Shown here: piece by piece, positions 43,231 to 52,539 of the stretch
How the letters are laid out: each line of letters begins with the position of its first letter
Position numbering within the stretch: position 1 is the stretch's first letter
DNA from: Actinomycetospora termitidis
GTDB taxonomy: Bacteria > Actinomycetota > Actinomycetes > Mycobacteriales > Pseudonocardiaceae
Length of the DNA stretch: 64,000 bases
Direction of reading: 5' to 3'
Assembly (NCBI RefSeq): GCF_030286555.1
Contig: NZ_JASVWF010000002.1
Coordinates: forward strand, 620,001-684,000
Notes under the pieces: model-generated
The model's input: only the letters and a program-made list of their open reading frames with translations
Databases searched by the model: none
What the model was told of the DNA's origin: nothing
Translations under genes and position numbers: made by a program

Positions 43231-43845
43231 ATGGCGGAGTACACGCTGCCCGACCTGCCCTACGACTACGGCGCTCTCGAGCCCCACATCTCGGGCAAGA
43301 TCATGGAGCTGCACCACGACAAGCACCACAACACCTACGTCACCGGTCTGAACTCCGCTATCGACGCCCTCGCCGAGGCGCGCGAGAAGGACACGATCGG
43401 CACGACGGCGCTGCTGTGGGAGAAGAACCTCGCCTTCAACTACGGCGGGCACATCAACCACACCGTCTTCTGGCAGAACCTCTCCCCGGACGGCGGCGAC
43501 AAGCCCACCGGGGAGCTCGCGTCGGCGATCGACCGGGACTTCGGCTCGTTCGAGCTCTTCCAGAAGCACTTCACGTCGGTCGCCACGACGATCCAGGGCT
43601 CGGGCTGGTCGATCCTCGGGTTCGACACGCTCGCCCAGAAGCTGCGCATCTTCCAGCTCTACGACCAGCAGGCCAACGTGCCGCTGGGGATCATCCCCGT
43701 GGTCATGCTCGACATGTGGGAGCACGCCTTCTACCTGGACTACCTCAACGTGAAGCCGGACTACGTGAAGGCCTGGTGGAACGTCGTCAACTGGGCCGAC
43801 GCCGCCAAGCGCTTCGAGTCCGCCCAGGGGACGCAGCTCGTCTGA
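43231..43845 (+). CDS. sodA: Superoxide dismutase, Fe/Mn type
   Basis: Cytoplasmic enzyme converting superoxide to H2O2 and O2. 204 residues, standard length. [20 protein letters not shown] starts the hairpin domain; metal ligands are the His in MELHHDKHH (about 27), His in INHTVFWQN (about 78), and Asp and His in [11 protein letters not shown] (about 160 and 164). ATG 43231 gives the typical N-terminus; ATG 43219 sits directly on GAGGAG and is unlikely. A strong hairpin terminator follows. Confidence 0.96.
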   Translation: MAEYTLPDLPYDYGALEPHISGKIMELHHDKHHNTYVTGLNSAIDALAEAREKDTIGTTALLWEKNLAFNYGGHINHTVFWQNLSPDGGDKPTGELASAIDRDFGSFELFQKHFTSVATTIQGSGWSILGFDTLAQKLRIFQLYDQQANVPLGIIPVVMLDMWEHAFYLDYLNVKPDYVKAWWNVVNWADAAKRFESAQGTQLV

Positions 43846-43905
43846 GAGCCGTTCCCGCACGACCCGCGGTGATCGTTCCGACCAGACGACCCACCGCGCC
43901 GGCGG

Positions 43906-43937
43906 CGACCCCCATGGGCTTAGGCCCGTGGGGGTCG
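43906..43937 (+). terminator. sodA terminator hairpin
   Basis: CGACCCCCATGGGC (43906-43919) pairs with GCCCGTGGGGGTCG (43924-43937), with one G-T pair and a 4-base loop, about 60 bases after the sodA stop. Confidence 0.75.
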
Positions 43938-44013
43938 TCGTGTCTCTACAGCCAATGCTCAGTAAAAGCTAGTTCTTGTTCCTGCCACTTGCTGGTGATT
44001 ACCGTCCCGGCTC

Positions 44014-45606
44014 GTGATCGTCGCCCGTTTCGTCCCGCTGGCCGCCGCCGCGGTCCTCGCCCTGCTCGTGGGCGCCTGCTCCGCCCCGACGTCCGGTCCC
44101 GCCGCCTCCGACCCGGGGAGCATGGTCCTGGCCGACGGCTACGAGCCCGACGACGTCAACCCGCTCATGGGGTACGGCGAGGAGGGCGCGTCGAAGATCT
44201 ACGACGGCCTGACCGCGCTGGACGCCCAGCGGGAGCCGCAGCCGGCCCTGGCCGCCTCCGCGCCCGTCGCGGCGCCGGACGGGCTGTCCTGGACCGTGCC
44301 GCTCCGACCGGGCGTGACCTTCCACGACGGCACCGCCTTCGACGCCACCGACGTCGTGGCCACGTACAAGGCCGTGCTCGACCCGACGAAGGCGGCGACG
44401 GTCGCCTCCGGCTTCTCGATGGTGCGCGACGTCGTCGCCGTCGACGCCGGCACGGTGCGGTTCGACCTCACCCGGCCGTTCCTGCTCTTCCCCGGGCGGC
44501 TCACGCTCCCGATCGCCCCGTCCGAGGCGGTGGCGATTCCCGGCCCGGCGTCGGACATGCCGCTGGGCACGAAGCCGGTCGGCACCGGCCCGTATCGGAT
44601 GGTCGAGTGGCGCCAGGGCTCGTCGATGGTGCTCGAGGCGAACCCGTCCTACTTCGGGGGCGCACCCGCCGTCCGGAGGATCACCGTCGTCTTCGCGACC
44701 GACGACAACACCCGCGCCCAGCGCGTCGCGGCCGGGGAGTTCGACGGCACCGTCCTGCCGCCCGCCCTGGCGAAGGGGATCGCGGGCCAGGCCCAGGACA
44801 TGGTGCTGCGGGAGCACGCCAGCGCGGACTACCGGACGATCACGATGCCGTTCGGCAACCCCGTCACCGCCGACCCGGCGATCCGGCAGGCCCTCAACCG
44901 CGCGGTCAACCGGCAGGGGATGATCGACGCCCTGCTCGCGGGGCAGGGACGGCCCGCCAGCACCCCGATCCCCGAGGTGCTGCCCGAAGAGGTCGAGCCG
45001 GCCGCGCAGTTCCCGTTCGACCCGGCGCAGGCGAACGCGATCCTGGACGCGGCGGGCTGGACGCGCGGCGCCGACGGGATCCGGGCCCGCGGAGCGCTGC
45101 CCGCCCGGTTCACGCTCATGTACAACCCCGCCGACACCGTGCGCCGCGACCTCGCGCAGGCGTTCGCCTCCGACGCCCGCGCGATCGGGGTGGACGTGCG
45201 GCTCGAGGGCCTGGGGTGGGACGCGATCGACCCGCGCCTCGGGACCGACGCGGTCGTCCTCGGCGGCGGCAACCCGTTCGACACGGCGTTCAAGTCCTGG
45301 CAGCTGCTCTCGTCGGTGAACGCGGCCGACGGCTACAACAACCCCGGCTCGTACCGCAACGCCGCCGTCGACCAGGCGCTCGACGCGGCGATCGCCGCCC
45401 CGGACCGGGCGACCCGGGCCGCGGAGCTGCGGCGCTTCCAGCAGGCCTACGCCGCGGACCCGGGCATGGTGTTCCTGACCTTCCTCGGCCACAGCTACCT
45501 CACCCGCGACCGGTTCGACGGCTACCAGCCCGTCGTCGAGCCGCACACCCACGGCACCACGTGGGGTCCGTGGTGGAACGTCGAGCGCTGGACGCCGCGG
45601 ACGTGA
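44014..45606 (+). CDS. ABC transporter substrate-binding lipoprotein, family 5
   Basis: 530-residue peptide/nickel-type binding lipoprotein. The signal ARFVPLAAAAVLALLVGAC has its lipobox Cys at about residue 22. The SBP-5 segment SWTVPLRPGVTFHDGTAF lies near 91. First gene of a complete importer with two permeases and two ATPases, all overlapping by 4-8 bases. GTG 44014 is preceded by a relatively AT-rich promoter stretch (43955-44000). Peptides, nickel chelates or opines are possible ligands. Confidence 0.9.
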   Translation: MIVARFVPLAAAAVLALLVGACSAPTSGPAASDPGSMVLADGYEPDDVNPLMGYGEEGASKIYDGLTALDAQREPQPALAASAPVAAPDGLSWTVPLRPGVTFHDGTAFDATDVVATYKAVLDPTKAATVASGFSMVRDVVAVDAGTVRFDLTRPFLLFPGRLTLPIAPSEAVAIPGPASDMPLGTKPVGTGPYRMVEWRQGSSMVLEANPSYFGGAPAVRRITVVFATDDNTRAQRVAAGEFDGTVLPPALAKGIAGQAQDMVLREHASADYRTITMPFGNPVTADPAIRQALNRAVNRQGMIDALLAGQGRPASTPIPEVLPEEVEPAAQFPFDPAQANAILDAAGWTRGADGIRARGALPARFTLMYNPADTVRRDLAQAFASDARAIGVDVRLEGLGWDAIDPRLGTDAVVLGGGNPFDTAFKSWQLLSSVNAADGYNNPGSYRNAAVDQALDAAIAAPDRATRAAELRRFQQAYAADPGMVFLTFLGHSYLTRDRFDGYQPVVEPHTHGTTWGPWWNVERWTPRT

Positions 45607-46604
45607 CGACGGTGCAGCCGGCCCGGCGGCGCGGCCGCGAGATCGGCATCCTGGTGGCCTGGCGCCTCGGGGTGGCGGTGCCGGTGGTGGCCGTCGTCGC
45701 CACCGGGGTGTTCCTGCTCGCCGCGTGGTCGCCGTTCGACCCGATCTACCAGTACTTCGGGGCCGGGGTGTTCTCCGCGGGCGACGCCGCCGTCGCGAAC
45801 GCCCGGGAGCAGCTCGGGCTGAACGACTCGGTGTGGACCCAGCTCGGCCGCTGGGTCGGCGGACTGCTCTCCGGCGACCTCGGCCAGAGCCTCTCGTTCC
45901 GCCAGCCGGTCGGGACGGTGATCGCCCAGCGGCTGCCGTGGACGCTGCTGCTGGTGACCCTCGGCCTCGTGGTCAGCGTCGTGCTGTCCCTGGTCGCCGG
46001 GGTCACCGCGGCCTGGCGGCAGGGCGGGTGGGTCGACCGCGCGGTGACCGCGGTCGGGCACACGCTCGAGGGCCTGCCGCCGTTCGTCCTCGCGCTCGGG
46101 GCGATCGCGGTGTTCGCGGTCGCGTGGCCGCTGCTGCCGGTCGCCGGGCTCACCGACGCCGGGGCCGCCCCGACCCTCGGCCAGGTCGCCCGGCACGTGG
46201 TGCTGCCCGCGGTCGTGCTCGGTATCTCGCAGATGCCGTGGCTGGTGCTGCACGTGCGCTCGTCCCTGCTCGGGGCGCTCGACGAGGACCACGTCACCGG
46301 GGCCCGGGCCCGCGGGCTGCCGGAACGGGTCGTGGTGCTGCGCCACGCCCTGCCGACCGCGCTGCTCCCGTTCGTGACGGTGCTCGGCAACCGGCTCCCG
46401 GAGGTCGTCACGGGCGCGGTGCTGGTCGAGACGGTGTTCTCGTGGCCCGGGATCGCGGCGGCCGTCGTGACCGCGGCGCTGTCCGTCGACTTCCCGCTGC
46501 TCGCGGCGCTGACGCTGCTCACCACCACTGCGGTGCTGCTCGGCGCCCTGCTGGCCGACGTCGCGGTGCTGGTGCTCGACCCGAGGGTGACCGCCGATGG
46601 CTGA
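45603..46604 (+). CDS. ABC transporter permease (DppB type)
   Basis: 333 residues, six helices. The N-terminal helix VPVVAVVATGVFLLAAWSPF, extracytoplasmic LSGDLGQSLSFRQPV (about 100) and the ATPase-docking loop ARARGLPERVVVLRHALP (about 236) fit DppB. GTG 45603 overlaps the binding-protein stop; its end overlaps the next ATG by 8 bases. Confidence 0.9.
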   Translation: MTTVQPARRRGREIGILVAWRLGVAVPVVAVVATGVFLLAAWSPFDPIYQYFGAGVFSAGDAAVANAREQLGLNDSVWTQLGRWVGGLLSGDLGQSLSFRQPVGTVIAQRLPWTLLLVTLGLVVSVVLSLVAGVTAAWRQGGWVDRAVTAVGHTLEGLPPFVLALGAIAVFAVAWPLLPVAGLTDAGAAPTLGQVARHVVLPAVVLGISQMPWLVLHVRSSLLGALDEDHVTGARARGLPERVVVLRHALPTALLPFVTVLGNRLPEVVTGAVLVETVFSWPGIAAAVVTAALSVDFPLLAALTLLTTTAVLLGALLADVAVLVLDPRVTADG

Positions 46605-47556
46605 GCTGACGACCTACCGGGGCGAGCGCAGCGACGGGGGAGGAGCAGCGGCACCGTCCGCCGTCGGGAAGGACAGGACGTGGCGCCCGGCCGGGCACCG
46701 GCGGCCGGGGACGCTCCGGGCACGGGCCTCGTGGACCGGTCGGGGGCGGTTGGTCGCCGGGCTCGTCGGCCTCGTCGTGCTCGTGCTCGGCGCGATCCTG
46801 ATCCCGTGGCTCGGCGGCCTGGACCAGGGCGCGGTGGACTACACCGCGGTCCGGCAGCCGCCGTCGCTCGCGCACCCGTTCGGCACGGACGCCGTCGGAC
46901 GGGACCTGTTCCTGCGCTCGTTCGCCGGGCTCGGGGTCTCGTTGACCGTCGCGGCCTCCTGCGCGGTGATCTCGACGGTGATCGGCACGCTGTACGGGGC
47001 GCTGTCCGGGCTGCTCGGCGGCTGGCCGGACCGGATCCTGATGCGCGCCGTCGACGGCGTGAACGCGGTGCCGCACCTGCTGCTCGGCATCGTCATCGTG
47101 GCGCTCTACCGCGGCAGCGTGCCGGCGGTGATCGCCTCGATCGGGCTGACGCACTGGACGACGGTGGCGCGGGTGGTGCGGTCCGAGGTCCTGTCCCTGC
47201 GGTCGCGGCCCTACGTGGACGCGGCGATCAGCGGCGGCGCGTCCCGACGGCGGGTGCTGGGCCGGCACCTGCTGCCGGCGGTCGTCCCGCCCGCGGTGCT
47301 CTCGAGCGTGCTGATCCTGCCGCACGCGGTGTGGCACGAGACTGCGCTCTCGTTCCTCGGTCTCGGGCTCCCGCCGCACCTGGCGAGCCTGGGCAACATC
47401 CTCGCGGAAGGACGGCAGGCGGTGCTGCTCGGCAGCTGGTGGATCGTCGTGTTCCCCTCGGCCCTGCTCGCGGCGACGACGCTGGCCGTGGCCGGTATCG
47501 CGGCCTGGTGGCGCGACCGCAGCCGGCCGCGACGCCGCTCGGAGATGGCGCTGTGA
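46597..47556 (+). CDS. ABC transporter permease (DppC type)
   Basis: 319 residues. About 40 hydrophilic Gly/Arg-rich residues precede the first helix. The DppC signature is HPFGTDAVGRDLFLRSFAG (about 91), and the docking loop reads AAISGGASRRRVLGRHLLP (about 209). ATG 46597 overlaps the upstream gene; the stop overlaps the GTG of the first ATPase gene. Confidence 0.9.
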   Translation: MAELTTYRGERSDGGGAAAPSAVGKDRTWRPAGHRRPGTLRARASWTGRGRLVAGLVGLVVLVLGAILIPWLGGLDQGAVDYTAVRQPPSLAHPFGTDAVGRDLFLRSFAGLGVSLTVAASCAVISTVIGTLYGALSGLLGGWPDRILMRAVDGVNAVPHLLLGIVIVALYRGSVPAVIASIGLTHWTTVARVVRSEVLSLRSRPYVDAAISGGASRRRVLGRHLLPAVVPPAVLSSVLILPHAVWHETALSFLGLGLPPHLASLGNILAEGRQAVLLGSWWIVVFPSALLAATTLAVAGIAAWWRDRSRPRRRSEMAL

Positions 47557-48503
47557 CCGCCGCGCTGGAGGTCGAGGGGCTCGACGTGCGGTTCGGGCTG
47601 CGCGGGCGCCGGGGCGGGCCCCCACGGTTCGTGCGCGCCGCGAGCGAGGTCGACCTGACGCTGCACCACGGCCGCCTGCTCGCGCTGGTGGGGGAGTCCG
47701 GGTGCGGCAAGTCGGTGCTCACCGAGGCGCTGACCGGGCTGCTGCCGGGCAACGCGGAGACACGCGGTCGGGCGGCGCTGCGCCCCGAGGGTCTCGACCT
47801 GCTCACCGCCCCCGAGCCGGTGCTGCGGGACGAGGTGCGGGGGCGGCGGGTCGGGCTGGTGGGACAGTCCGCGGGCACCTTCCTGACACCGACGCGCACC
47901 ATCGGGACACAGCTGCGCGAGGCGGTGCGGCTGCTGGACGGCCCCGAGCCGGCCGAGGTGCTCGCCGAGCGCGCCGGGCTCCCGGCCGCTGCCCTGGACA
48001 TGTACCCGCACGAGCTCTCCGGCGGCACCGCGCAGCGGGCCGGGCTCGCCGCGGCGCTCGCCGGCGACCCGGCGATCGTGCTCGCCGACGAGCCCACGGC
48101 CGGCCTCGACCGCCCGCTCGTGGACCGCACGACCGACCTGCTCGTCGACCTCGCCCGCGACGGGAAGGCGGTCCTGCTCATCACCCACGACCTGCGGGCG
48201 GTCCGCCGGATCGCCGCGGAGGGCCCCGTCGACCTCGCCGTGATGTACGCGAGCCGCATCGTCGAGTCCGGGCCGGCGGCGGAGGTGTTCGCCCGCCCGT
48301 GGCACCCGTACACGCGCGGGCTGCTCGGGGCGCTGCCGGACGAGGGCTTCGTCCCCGTGCCGGGGCACCCGCCGGAGCTGTCCGACCTGCCGTCGGGATG
48401 TCCGTTCCGCCCCCGGTGCGGGAGCACCGCCTGTACCGACGACCCCGCCCTCGTCCACCACGGCGACCGCGCGGTCGCCTGCCATCCGGCGGTGCCGGCG
48501 TGA
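47553..48503 (+). CDS. ABC transporter ATPase (DppD type)
   Basis: 316-residue nucleotide-binding subunit. Walker A GESGCGKS (about 48), signature LSGGTAQRAG (about 157), Walker B IVLADEPTAGLD (about 175), and switch His in LITHDLRAV (about 209). The C-terminal oligopeptide extension carries PSGCPFRPRCG and further Cys, as in DppD/OppD where it can hold an Fe-S cluster. Coupled to both neighbours. Confidence 0.92.
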   Translation: MTAALEVEGLDVRFGLRGRRGGPPRFVRAASEVDLTLHHGRLLALVGESGCGKSVLTEALTGLLPGNAETRGRAALRPEGLDLLTAPEPVLRDEVRGRRVGLVGQSAGTFLTPTRTIGTQLREAVRLLDGPEPAEVLAERAGLPAAALDMYPHELSGGTAQRAGLAAALAGDPAIVLADEPTAGLDRPLVDRTTDLLVDLARDGKAVLLITHDLRAVRRIAAEGPVDLAVMYASRIVESGPAAEVFARPWHPYTRGLLGALPDEGFVPVPGHPPELSDLPSGCPFRPRCGSTACTDDPALVHHGDRAVACHPAVPA

Positions 48504-49150
48504 GCCTCGTCGGGAGCGGGCTGGTCGGCGGGTGGCGGCGCGGGCACGCCGTCGTCGAGCGGCTGGACGTGGCCGTCGAGCCCGGTCGGGTGCTGGGCAT
48601 CGCGGGGCCGAGCGGCTGCGGGAAGTCGACGCTCGTGCGGATGCTGGCCCTGCTGCACACGCCGTGGCGGGGCACGGTGGCCGTGGACGGCACCGCGGTG
48701 CCGCGGATGCGCTACCGGGCGCCGGCGGCGCTGCGCCGCCGGGTGGGGGTCGTGTTCCAGCAGCCCCGGGCGGCCGCCGACCCCCGGCTGACGCTGACCG
48801 AGATCCTGACCGAACCGCTGCGCGCCGCCGGGGAGCGTGACCGCGCCGTCCTCGACGCCCGGGCCGCGGAGCTGTCCGACCGAGTCGGCCTCACCGCCGA
48901 GCTGCGGACCCGCCGGCCGCACGAGGTCTCCGACGGCCAGCTCCAGCGGGCGTGCCTCGCGCGGGCGCTCGCCGCGGAGCCGGACTACCTGCTCTGCGAC
49001 GAGATGACGGCGATGCTGGACGCGTCCACCACGGCGGCGCTCGTGTCGGTGATCGGCGCGGAGGTCGACCGGGGGCTGGGCGTGCTCACGGTCAGCCACG
49101 ACGAACCGCTGCTGGCCGCCTGGGCGGACGAGGTGCTGCGCCCCTGGTGA
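48500..49150 (+). CDS. ABC transporter ATPase (DppF type, short)
   Basis: 216-residue partner ATPase. Walker A GPSGCGKS (about 35), Q-loop FQQPRA (about 88), signature VSDGQLQRA (about 146), Walker B LLCDEMTAMLD (about 164), His-loop VSHDEP (about 196). It is shorter than usual, lacking the roughly 80-residue C-terminal oligopeptide extension, and the signature begins VSDGQ rather than LSGGQ. Catalytic residues are present, so it should be active. Confidence 0.9.
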   Translation: MSLVGSGLVGGWRRGHAVVERLDVAVEPGRVLGIAGPSGCGKSTLVRMLALLHTPWRGTVAVDGTAVPRMRYRAPAALRRRVGVVFQQPRAAADPRLTLTEILTEPLRAAGERDRAVLDARAAELSDRVGLTAELRTRRPHEVSDGQLQRACLARALAAEPDYLLCDEMTAMLDASTTAALVSVIGAEVDRGLGVLTVSHDEPLLAAWADEVLRPW

Positions 49151-49225
49151 TCCGGGCGGTCGCCCGGGGATTGCCCGCCATGCCATCGGGGACCCGAAGT
49201 GGGACAGTGGCGGGAAGGAAGGGCG

Positions 49226-49663
49226 GTGCGCGTGAAGCGACCAGGCCAGAGGAACGACGACGATCCGGTCCTCATCACCGAGGCGGCCGTCTCGTTCGAG
49301 GACGAGTTCGCCGCCCGGAAGAAGCGGTACTCGCTGATCATGGCGTGCCGCATCCCGTGCCTCATCCTGGCCGGCGTCTTCGGCATCGGCTTCAACTGGC
49401 CCCTGGTCGCGGTCGCGTTCATCGTGCTGTCGGTCCCGCTGCCCTGGGTGGCGGTGCTCATCGCGAACGACCGTCCGCCGAAGAAGTCGCAGAAGGTCAA
49501 CCGCTACCGGGCCGACCGGAAGGCGCTGCCCGAGGTCAGCGAGGCGCGGATCATCGAGGCCGCCGAGGCCCTGGACGCGCGGTCCCAGCGGACGGACGGT
49601 CCCCGGCAGTCCCGCCAGGACGGACCCGACCACGCGCCGCCGCGAACGGGCACCGACGGCTGA
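49226..49663 (+). CDS. DUF3099 membrane protein
   Basis: 145-residue actinobacterial protein. The DUF3099 core ITEAAVSFEDEFAARKKRYS runs into two helices, ACRIPCLILAGVFGIGF and LVAVAFIVLSVPLPWVAVL, and a charged C-terminal tail (RYRADRKALPEV...). Function unknown. GTG 49226 follows GGAAGGAAGGG. It is upstream of DUF3039 and a helicase, an order often seen in actinobacteria. Confidence 0.88.
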   Translation: MRVKRPGQRNDDDPVLITEAAVSFEDEFAARKKRYSLIMACRIPCLILAGVFGIGFNWPLVAVAFIVLSVPLPWVAVLIANDRPPKKSQKVNRYRADRKALPEVSEARIIEAAEALDARSQRTDGPRQSRQDGPDHAPPRTGTDG

Positions 49664-49694
49664 CGCCGTCGGACCCCTGAGGCAAACTAGGGGC

Positions 49695-49946
49695 ATGAGC
49701 CAGACCGCGGTCCTCCCCGACGTCCGTCCCGACGCCACGGACCGGACGAACGACGACGACCCGAAGATGTTCCACTACGTCCGCAAGGACAAGGTGGCCG
49801 AGAGCGCGGTGATGGGCTCCATGGTCGTGGCGCTCTGCGGTGAGACCTTCCCGGTCACGCGCTCGCCGAAGCCCGGCTCGCCGGTCTGCCCGGCCTGCAA
49901 GGAGATCTTCGAGAAGCTGCCGCGCGGCGGCGGGGACGACGACTGA
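49695..49946 (+). CDS. DUF3039 small zinc-ribbon-like protein
   Basis: 83 residues. KMFHYVRKDKVAESAVMGS then ALCGETFPVTRS and CPACKEIF define DUF3039. Cys near 48 plus CPAC near 67-70 and the His at 27 could bind zinc. It is conserved across actinobacteria and of unknown function. ATG 49695. Confidence 0.92.
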   Translation: MSQTAVLPDVRPDATDRTNDDDPKMFHYVRKDKVAESAVMGSMVVALCGETFPVTRSPKPGSPVCPACKEIFEKLPRGGGDDD

Positions 49947-50018
49947 GCGTCCGCCCCTGACGGTCTCCCGCGCCGGGAGGCCGGCCTCGTCCTGCCCACC
50001 ATCCCGCCCGGAGGGTCC

Positions 50019-51782
50019 TTGACTGCGCGCGCGCCCGGCCGAACCGGATCGACGACGGACACGCCGTCCGGTCCACCCCTGCGGCAGTGGCAGCGGCGGG
50101 CCCTGACCCGCTACCTCGCGGAGCGCCCCAAGGACTTCCTCGCGGTCGCGACCCCGGGCGCGGGCAAGACGACCTTCGCGCTGCGGGTGGCCTCCGAGCT
50201 GCTCGGCGACCGGACCGTCGACACGGTGACGATCGTGTGCCCGACCGAGCACCTCAAGCACCAGTGGGCGGGCGCGGCCACGCGGGCGGGCATCGCGATC
50301 GACCCGGAGTACTCGAACTCCGTCGGGAAGCTCTCCGCGGACTTCCACGGCGTCGCGGTCACCTACGCCCAGGTCGCCGCGCACCCGATGCTGCACATGA
50401 ACCGCACCGAGTCGCGGCGCACCCTGGTGATCTTCGACGAGATCCACCACGCCGGGGACGCGAAGAGCTGGGGCGAGGCCACGCGGGAGGCCTTCGGGGG
50501 CGCGACCCGTCGGCTCGCCCTGACCGGGACGCCGTTCCGCTCGGACGACAGCCCGATCCCGTTCATCACCTACGAGCCCGACTCGGCGGGCGCCCTGCGC
50601 TCGAAGGCCGACCACTCCTACGGCTACTCCGACGCGCTCGCCGACGGCGTCGTCCGGCCGGTGGTGTTCCTGGCCTACTCCGGGCAGGCGTCGTGGCGCA
50701 CCAGCGCCGGCGAGGAGATGACCGCCCGGCTCGGCGAGCCGCTGACCGCCGAGCAGACCTCCCGGGCCTGGAAGACGGCGCTGGACCCGAAGGGCGACTG
50801 GATGCCCGCCGTCCTGCAGGCCGCCGACACGCGGCTCAACCAGCTGCGCCAGGGCGGGATGCCCGACGCCGGCGGGCTCGTCATCGCGACCGACCACACC
50901 ACCGCCAAGGCCTACGCGAAGATCCTCGCCCGGCTCTCCGGGGAGGAGCCGGTCGTCGTGCTCTCCGACGACCCGAAGGCCTCCGGGCGGATCGCGACCT
51001 TCTCGGCGTCGAACGACCGCTGGCTCGTGGCCGTCCGCATGGTCTCCGAGGGCGTCGACGTGCCGCGCCTGGCCGTCGGTGTCTACGCCACCAGCGCCTC
51101 GACCCCGCTGTTCTTCGCACAGGCGGTCGGCCGGTTCGTGCGCTCGCGGCGCAGCGGCGAGACCGCGTCGGTCTTCCTGCCCAGCGTCCCGACGCTGCTG
51201 GGTCTGGCGAGCGAGCTGGAGCTGCAGCGCGACCACGTCCTCGGCGAGCCGCACCGGCCGAAGGAGGGCCTCGACGACGAGCTGCTCGAGCGCGCGAACC
51301 GCACCGAGGACGAGCCGGGGGAGCAGGAGAAGGCGTTCGAGGCGCTCTCCGCCGAGGCCGAGCTCGACCAGCTGATCTACGACGGGGCCTCGTTCGGCAC
51401 CGCCGCCGGCTCGGGCACCGACGAGGAGCAGGACTACCTCGGGCTGCCGGGGCTGCTCGACCCCGACCAGGTGCGGGCGCTGCTGCGTCGGCGGCAGAGC
51501 GAGCAGCTGGACGAGCAGGCTGCGCGCACGTCCGCCGAGCCCGCCGCCGCCCCGCCTCCGCCGGCCCGGATCACGCCGTCCGCCGCGGAGAAGCTCAAGG
51601 AACTGCGCCGCGAGCTCAACACGCTCGTCGCCGCCCACCACCACCGCACCGGCCAGCCGCACGGCGTGATCCACGGCGACCTGCGCAAGGCGTGCGGCGG
51701 CCCGGCCACCCCGGTCGCCACCGCCGAGCAGATCGAGGAGCGGATCACCATGCTCCGGTCGTGGCGCTCGCAGCCGCGCTGA
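50019..51782 (+). CDS. DEAD/DEAH-box helicase of superfamily 2
   Basis: 587-residue ATP-dependent nucleic-acid helicase. Motif Q/I: LRQWQRRAL and ATPGAGKTTFAL (about 48), Ia CPTEHLKHQW, motif II DEIHH (about 141), motif III LTGTPFR (about 172), and the C-terminal motifs MVSEGVDVPRLAVGVY (about 345) and AQAVGRFVRS (about 368). An extra helical C-terminal region of about 150 residues ends KLKELRRELNTLVA. Actinobacterial homologues regularly follow DUF3039, and the role is unknown. TTG 50019 is supported by GGAGGG (50010-50015). Confidence 0.9.
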   Translation: MTARAPGRTGSTTDTPSGPPLRQWQRRALTRYLAERPKDFLAVATPGAGKTTFALRVASELLGDRTVDTVTIVCPTEHLKHQWAGAATRAGIAIDPEYSNSVGKLSADFHGVAVTYAQVAAHPMLHMNRTESRRTLVIFDEIHHAGDAKSWGEATREAFGGATRRLALTGTPFRSDDSPIPFITYEPDSAGALRSKADHSYGYSDALADGVVRPVVFLAYSGQASWRTSAGEEMTARLGEPLTAEQTSRAWKTALDPKGDWMPAVLQAADTRLNQLRQGGMPDAGGLVIATDHTTAKAYAKILARLSGEEPVVVLSDDPKASGRIATFSASNDRWLVAVRMVSEGVDVPRLAVGVYATSASTPLFFAQAVGRFVRSRRSGETASVFLPSVPTLLGLASELELQRDHVLGEPHRPKEGLDDELLERANRTEDEPGEQEKAFEALSAEAELDQLIYDGASFGTAAGSGTDEEQDYLGLPGLLDPDQVRALLRRRQSEQLDEQAARTSAEPAAAPPPPARITPSAAEKLKELRRELNTLVAAHHHRTGQPHGVIHGDLRKACGGPATPVATAEQIEERITMLRSWRSQPR

Positions 51783-52072
51783 CCCTCCGGGGTCGGACCG
51801 TCCGGACTGTGAGCGACTTCACACTCCGTGGTGGCGACTCCGAGCCGTGTCGATCACGTTGCGATACGTGCCCGTCACGAGCGACATCGGATCGTCACAC
51901 GCCGTGGTCGTCGCCGAGGTGGGTCGGGGACCCGGCGTCGGTCGCCGCGGCGACCACGGGTGACGGTCCGAACCACCCGACCGAGCGCGTCACAGGAGCG
52001 CGGTCGGCGTGTCGGGCCGTCCGTCGGGACGCCGCGCGCCGCGACCGGGGGCGGACAGGGGCGCAGACGGGA

Positions 52073-52109
52073 ACGGCGGGCGGGGACCGGTCCGGTCCCC
52101 GCCCGCCGT
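52073..52109. terminator. Strong bidirectional terminator hairpin
   Basis: ACGGCGGGCGGGGACC (52073-52088) and GGTCCCCGCCCGCCGT (52094-52109) form a perfect 16-bp stem with a 5-base loop between the convergent helicase and DUF7455 genes. The rest of 51783-52159 contains no gene I can support. Confidence 0.8.
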
Positions 52110-52159
52110 CAGCTCGAGCGTCGTGGCGGCGATCTCCGTCGCCGCAGGTCAGCGGCGCG

Positions 52160-52348
52160 TCAGACCGTCTCCCCGGCCTGCACGTCGATGGAGAGCTCCT
52201 TCATCTTCGCCTCGTGGGCACGGGCGTGGTGCCCGCAGAAGAGCAGCTCCCCGCCGGAGGGCAGGACGGCGCGAACCCGCGCCGCTGCCCCGCAGCGGTC
52301 GCATCGGTCCGAGGCGGTGAGTTCTGGCCGGGTCAGGGTTCCGGGCAT
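52160..52348 (-). CDS. DUF7455 small zinc-binding protein
   Basis: 62 residues. DRCDRCGAAARVRAVLPSGG then ELLFCGHHARAHE gives a CxxC...CxxH zinc site characteristic of this actinobacterial family. Function unknown. ATG 52348 has GGAGGGAG at a suitable distance; ATG 52354 touches the Shine-Dalgarno and is less likely. In related genomes it lies near sigA, as here (9 kb). Confidence 0.88.
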   Translation of the reverse strand: MPGTLTRPELTASDRCDRCGAAARVRAVLPSGGELLFCGHHARAHEAKMKELSIDVQAGETV

Positions 52349-52539
52349 CGTCATCTCCCTCCGTTCGGGAGCCGGCCGTACGACCGGTCCCGCTGGCTCC
52401 GGCCGAGTGACCGTTGCCCCTCCACTGTGTCAGACCGGGGCGACGACCGCTCGTGTTCACGTGCTGCTTTGTCCTCGGTCACGTACCGCTCATCGACGGA
52501 TTGCGACCGCTGTTATCCGGGAAGGGGCGGGACCACACG

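Noticed and set aside
47228-49738. 836-codon minus-strand frame over the ABC ATPase genes
   Set aside because: It is antisense of two ATPase genes with intact Walker motifs and a DUF3099 gene, and has no recognisable domain.
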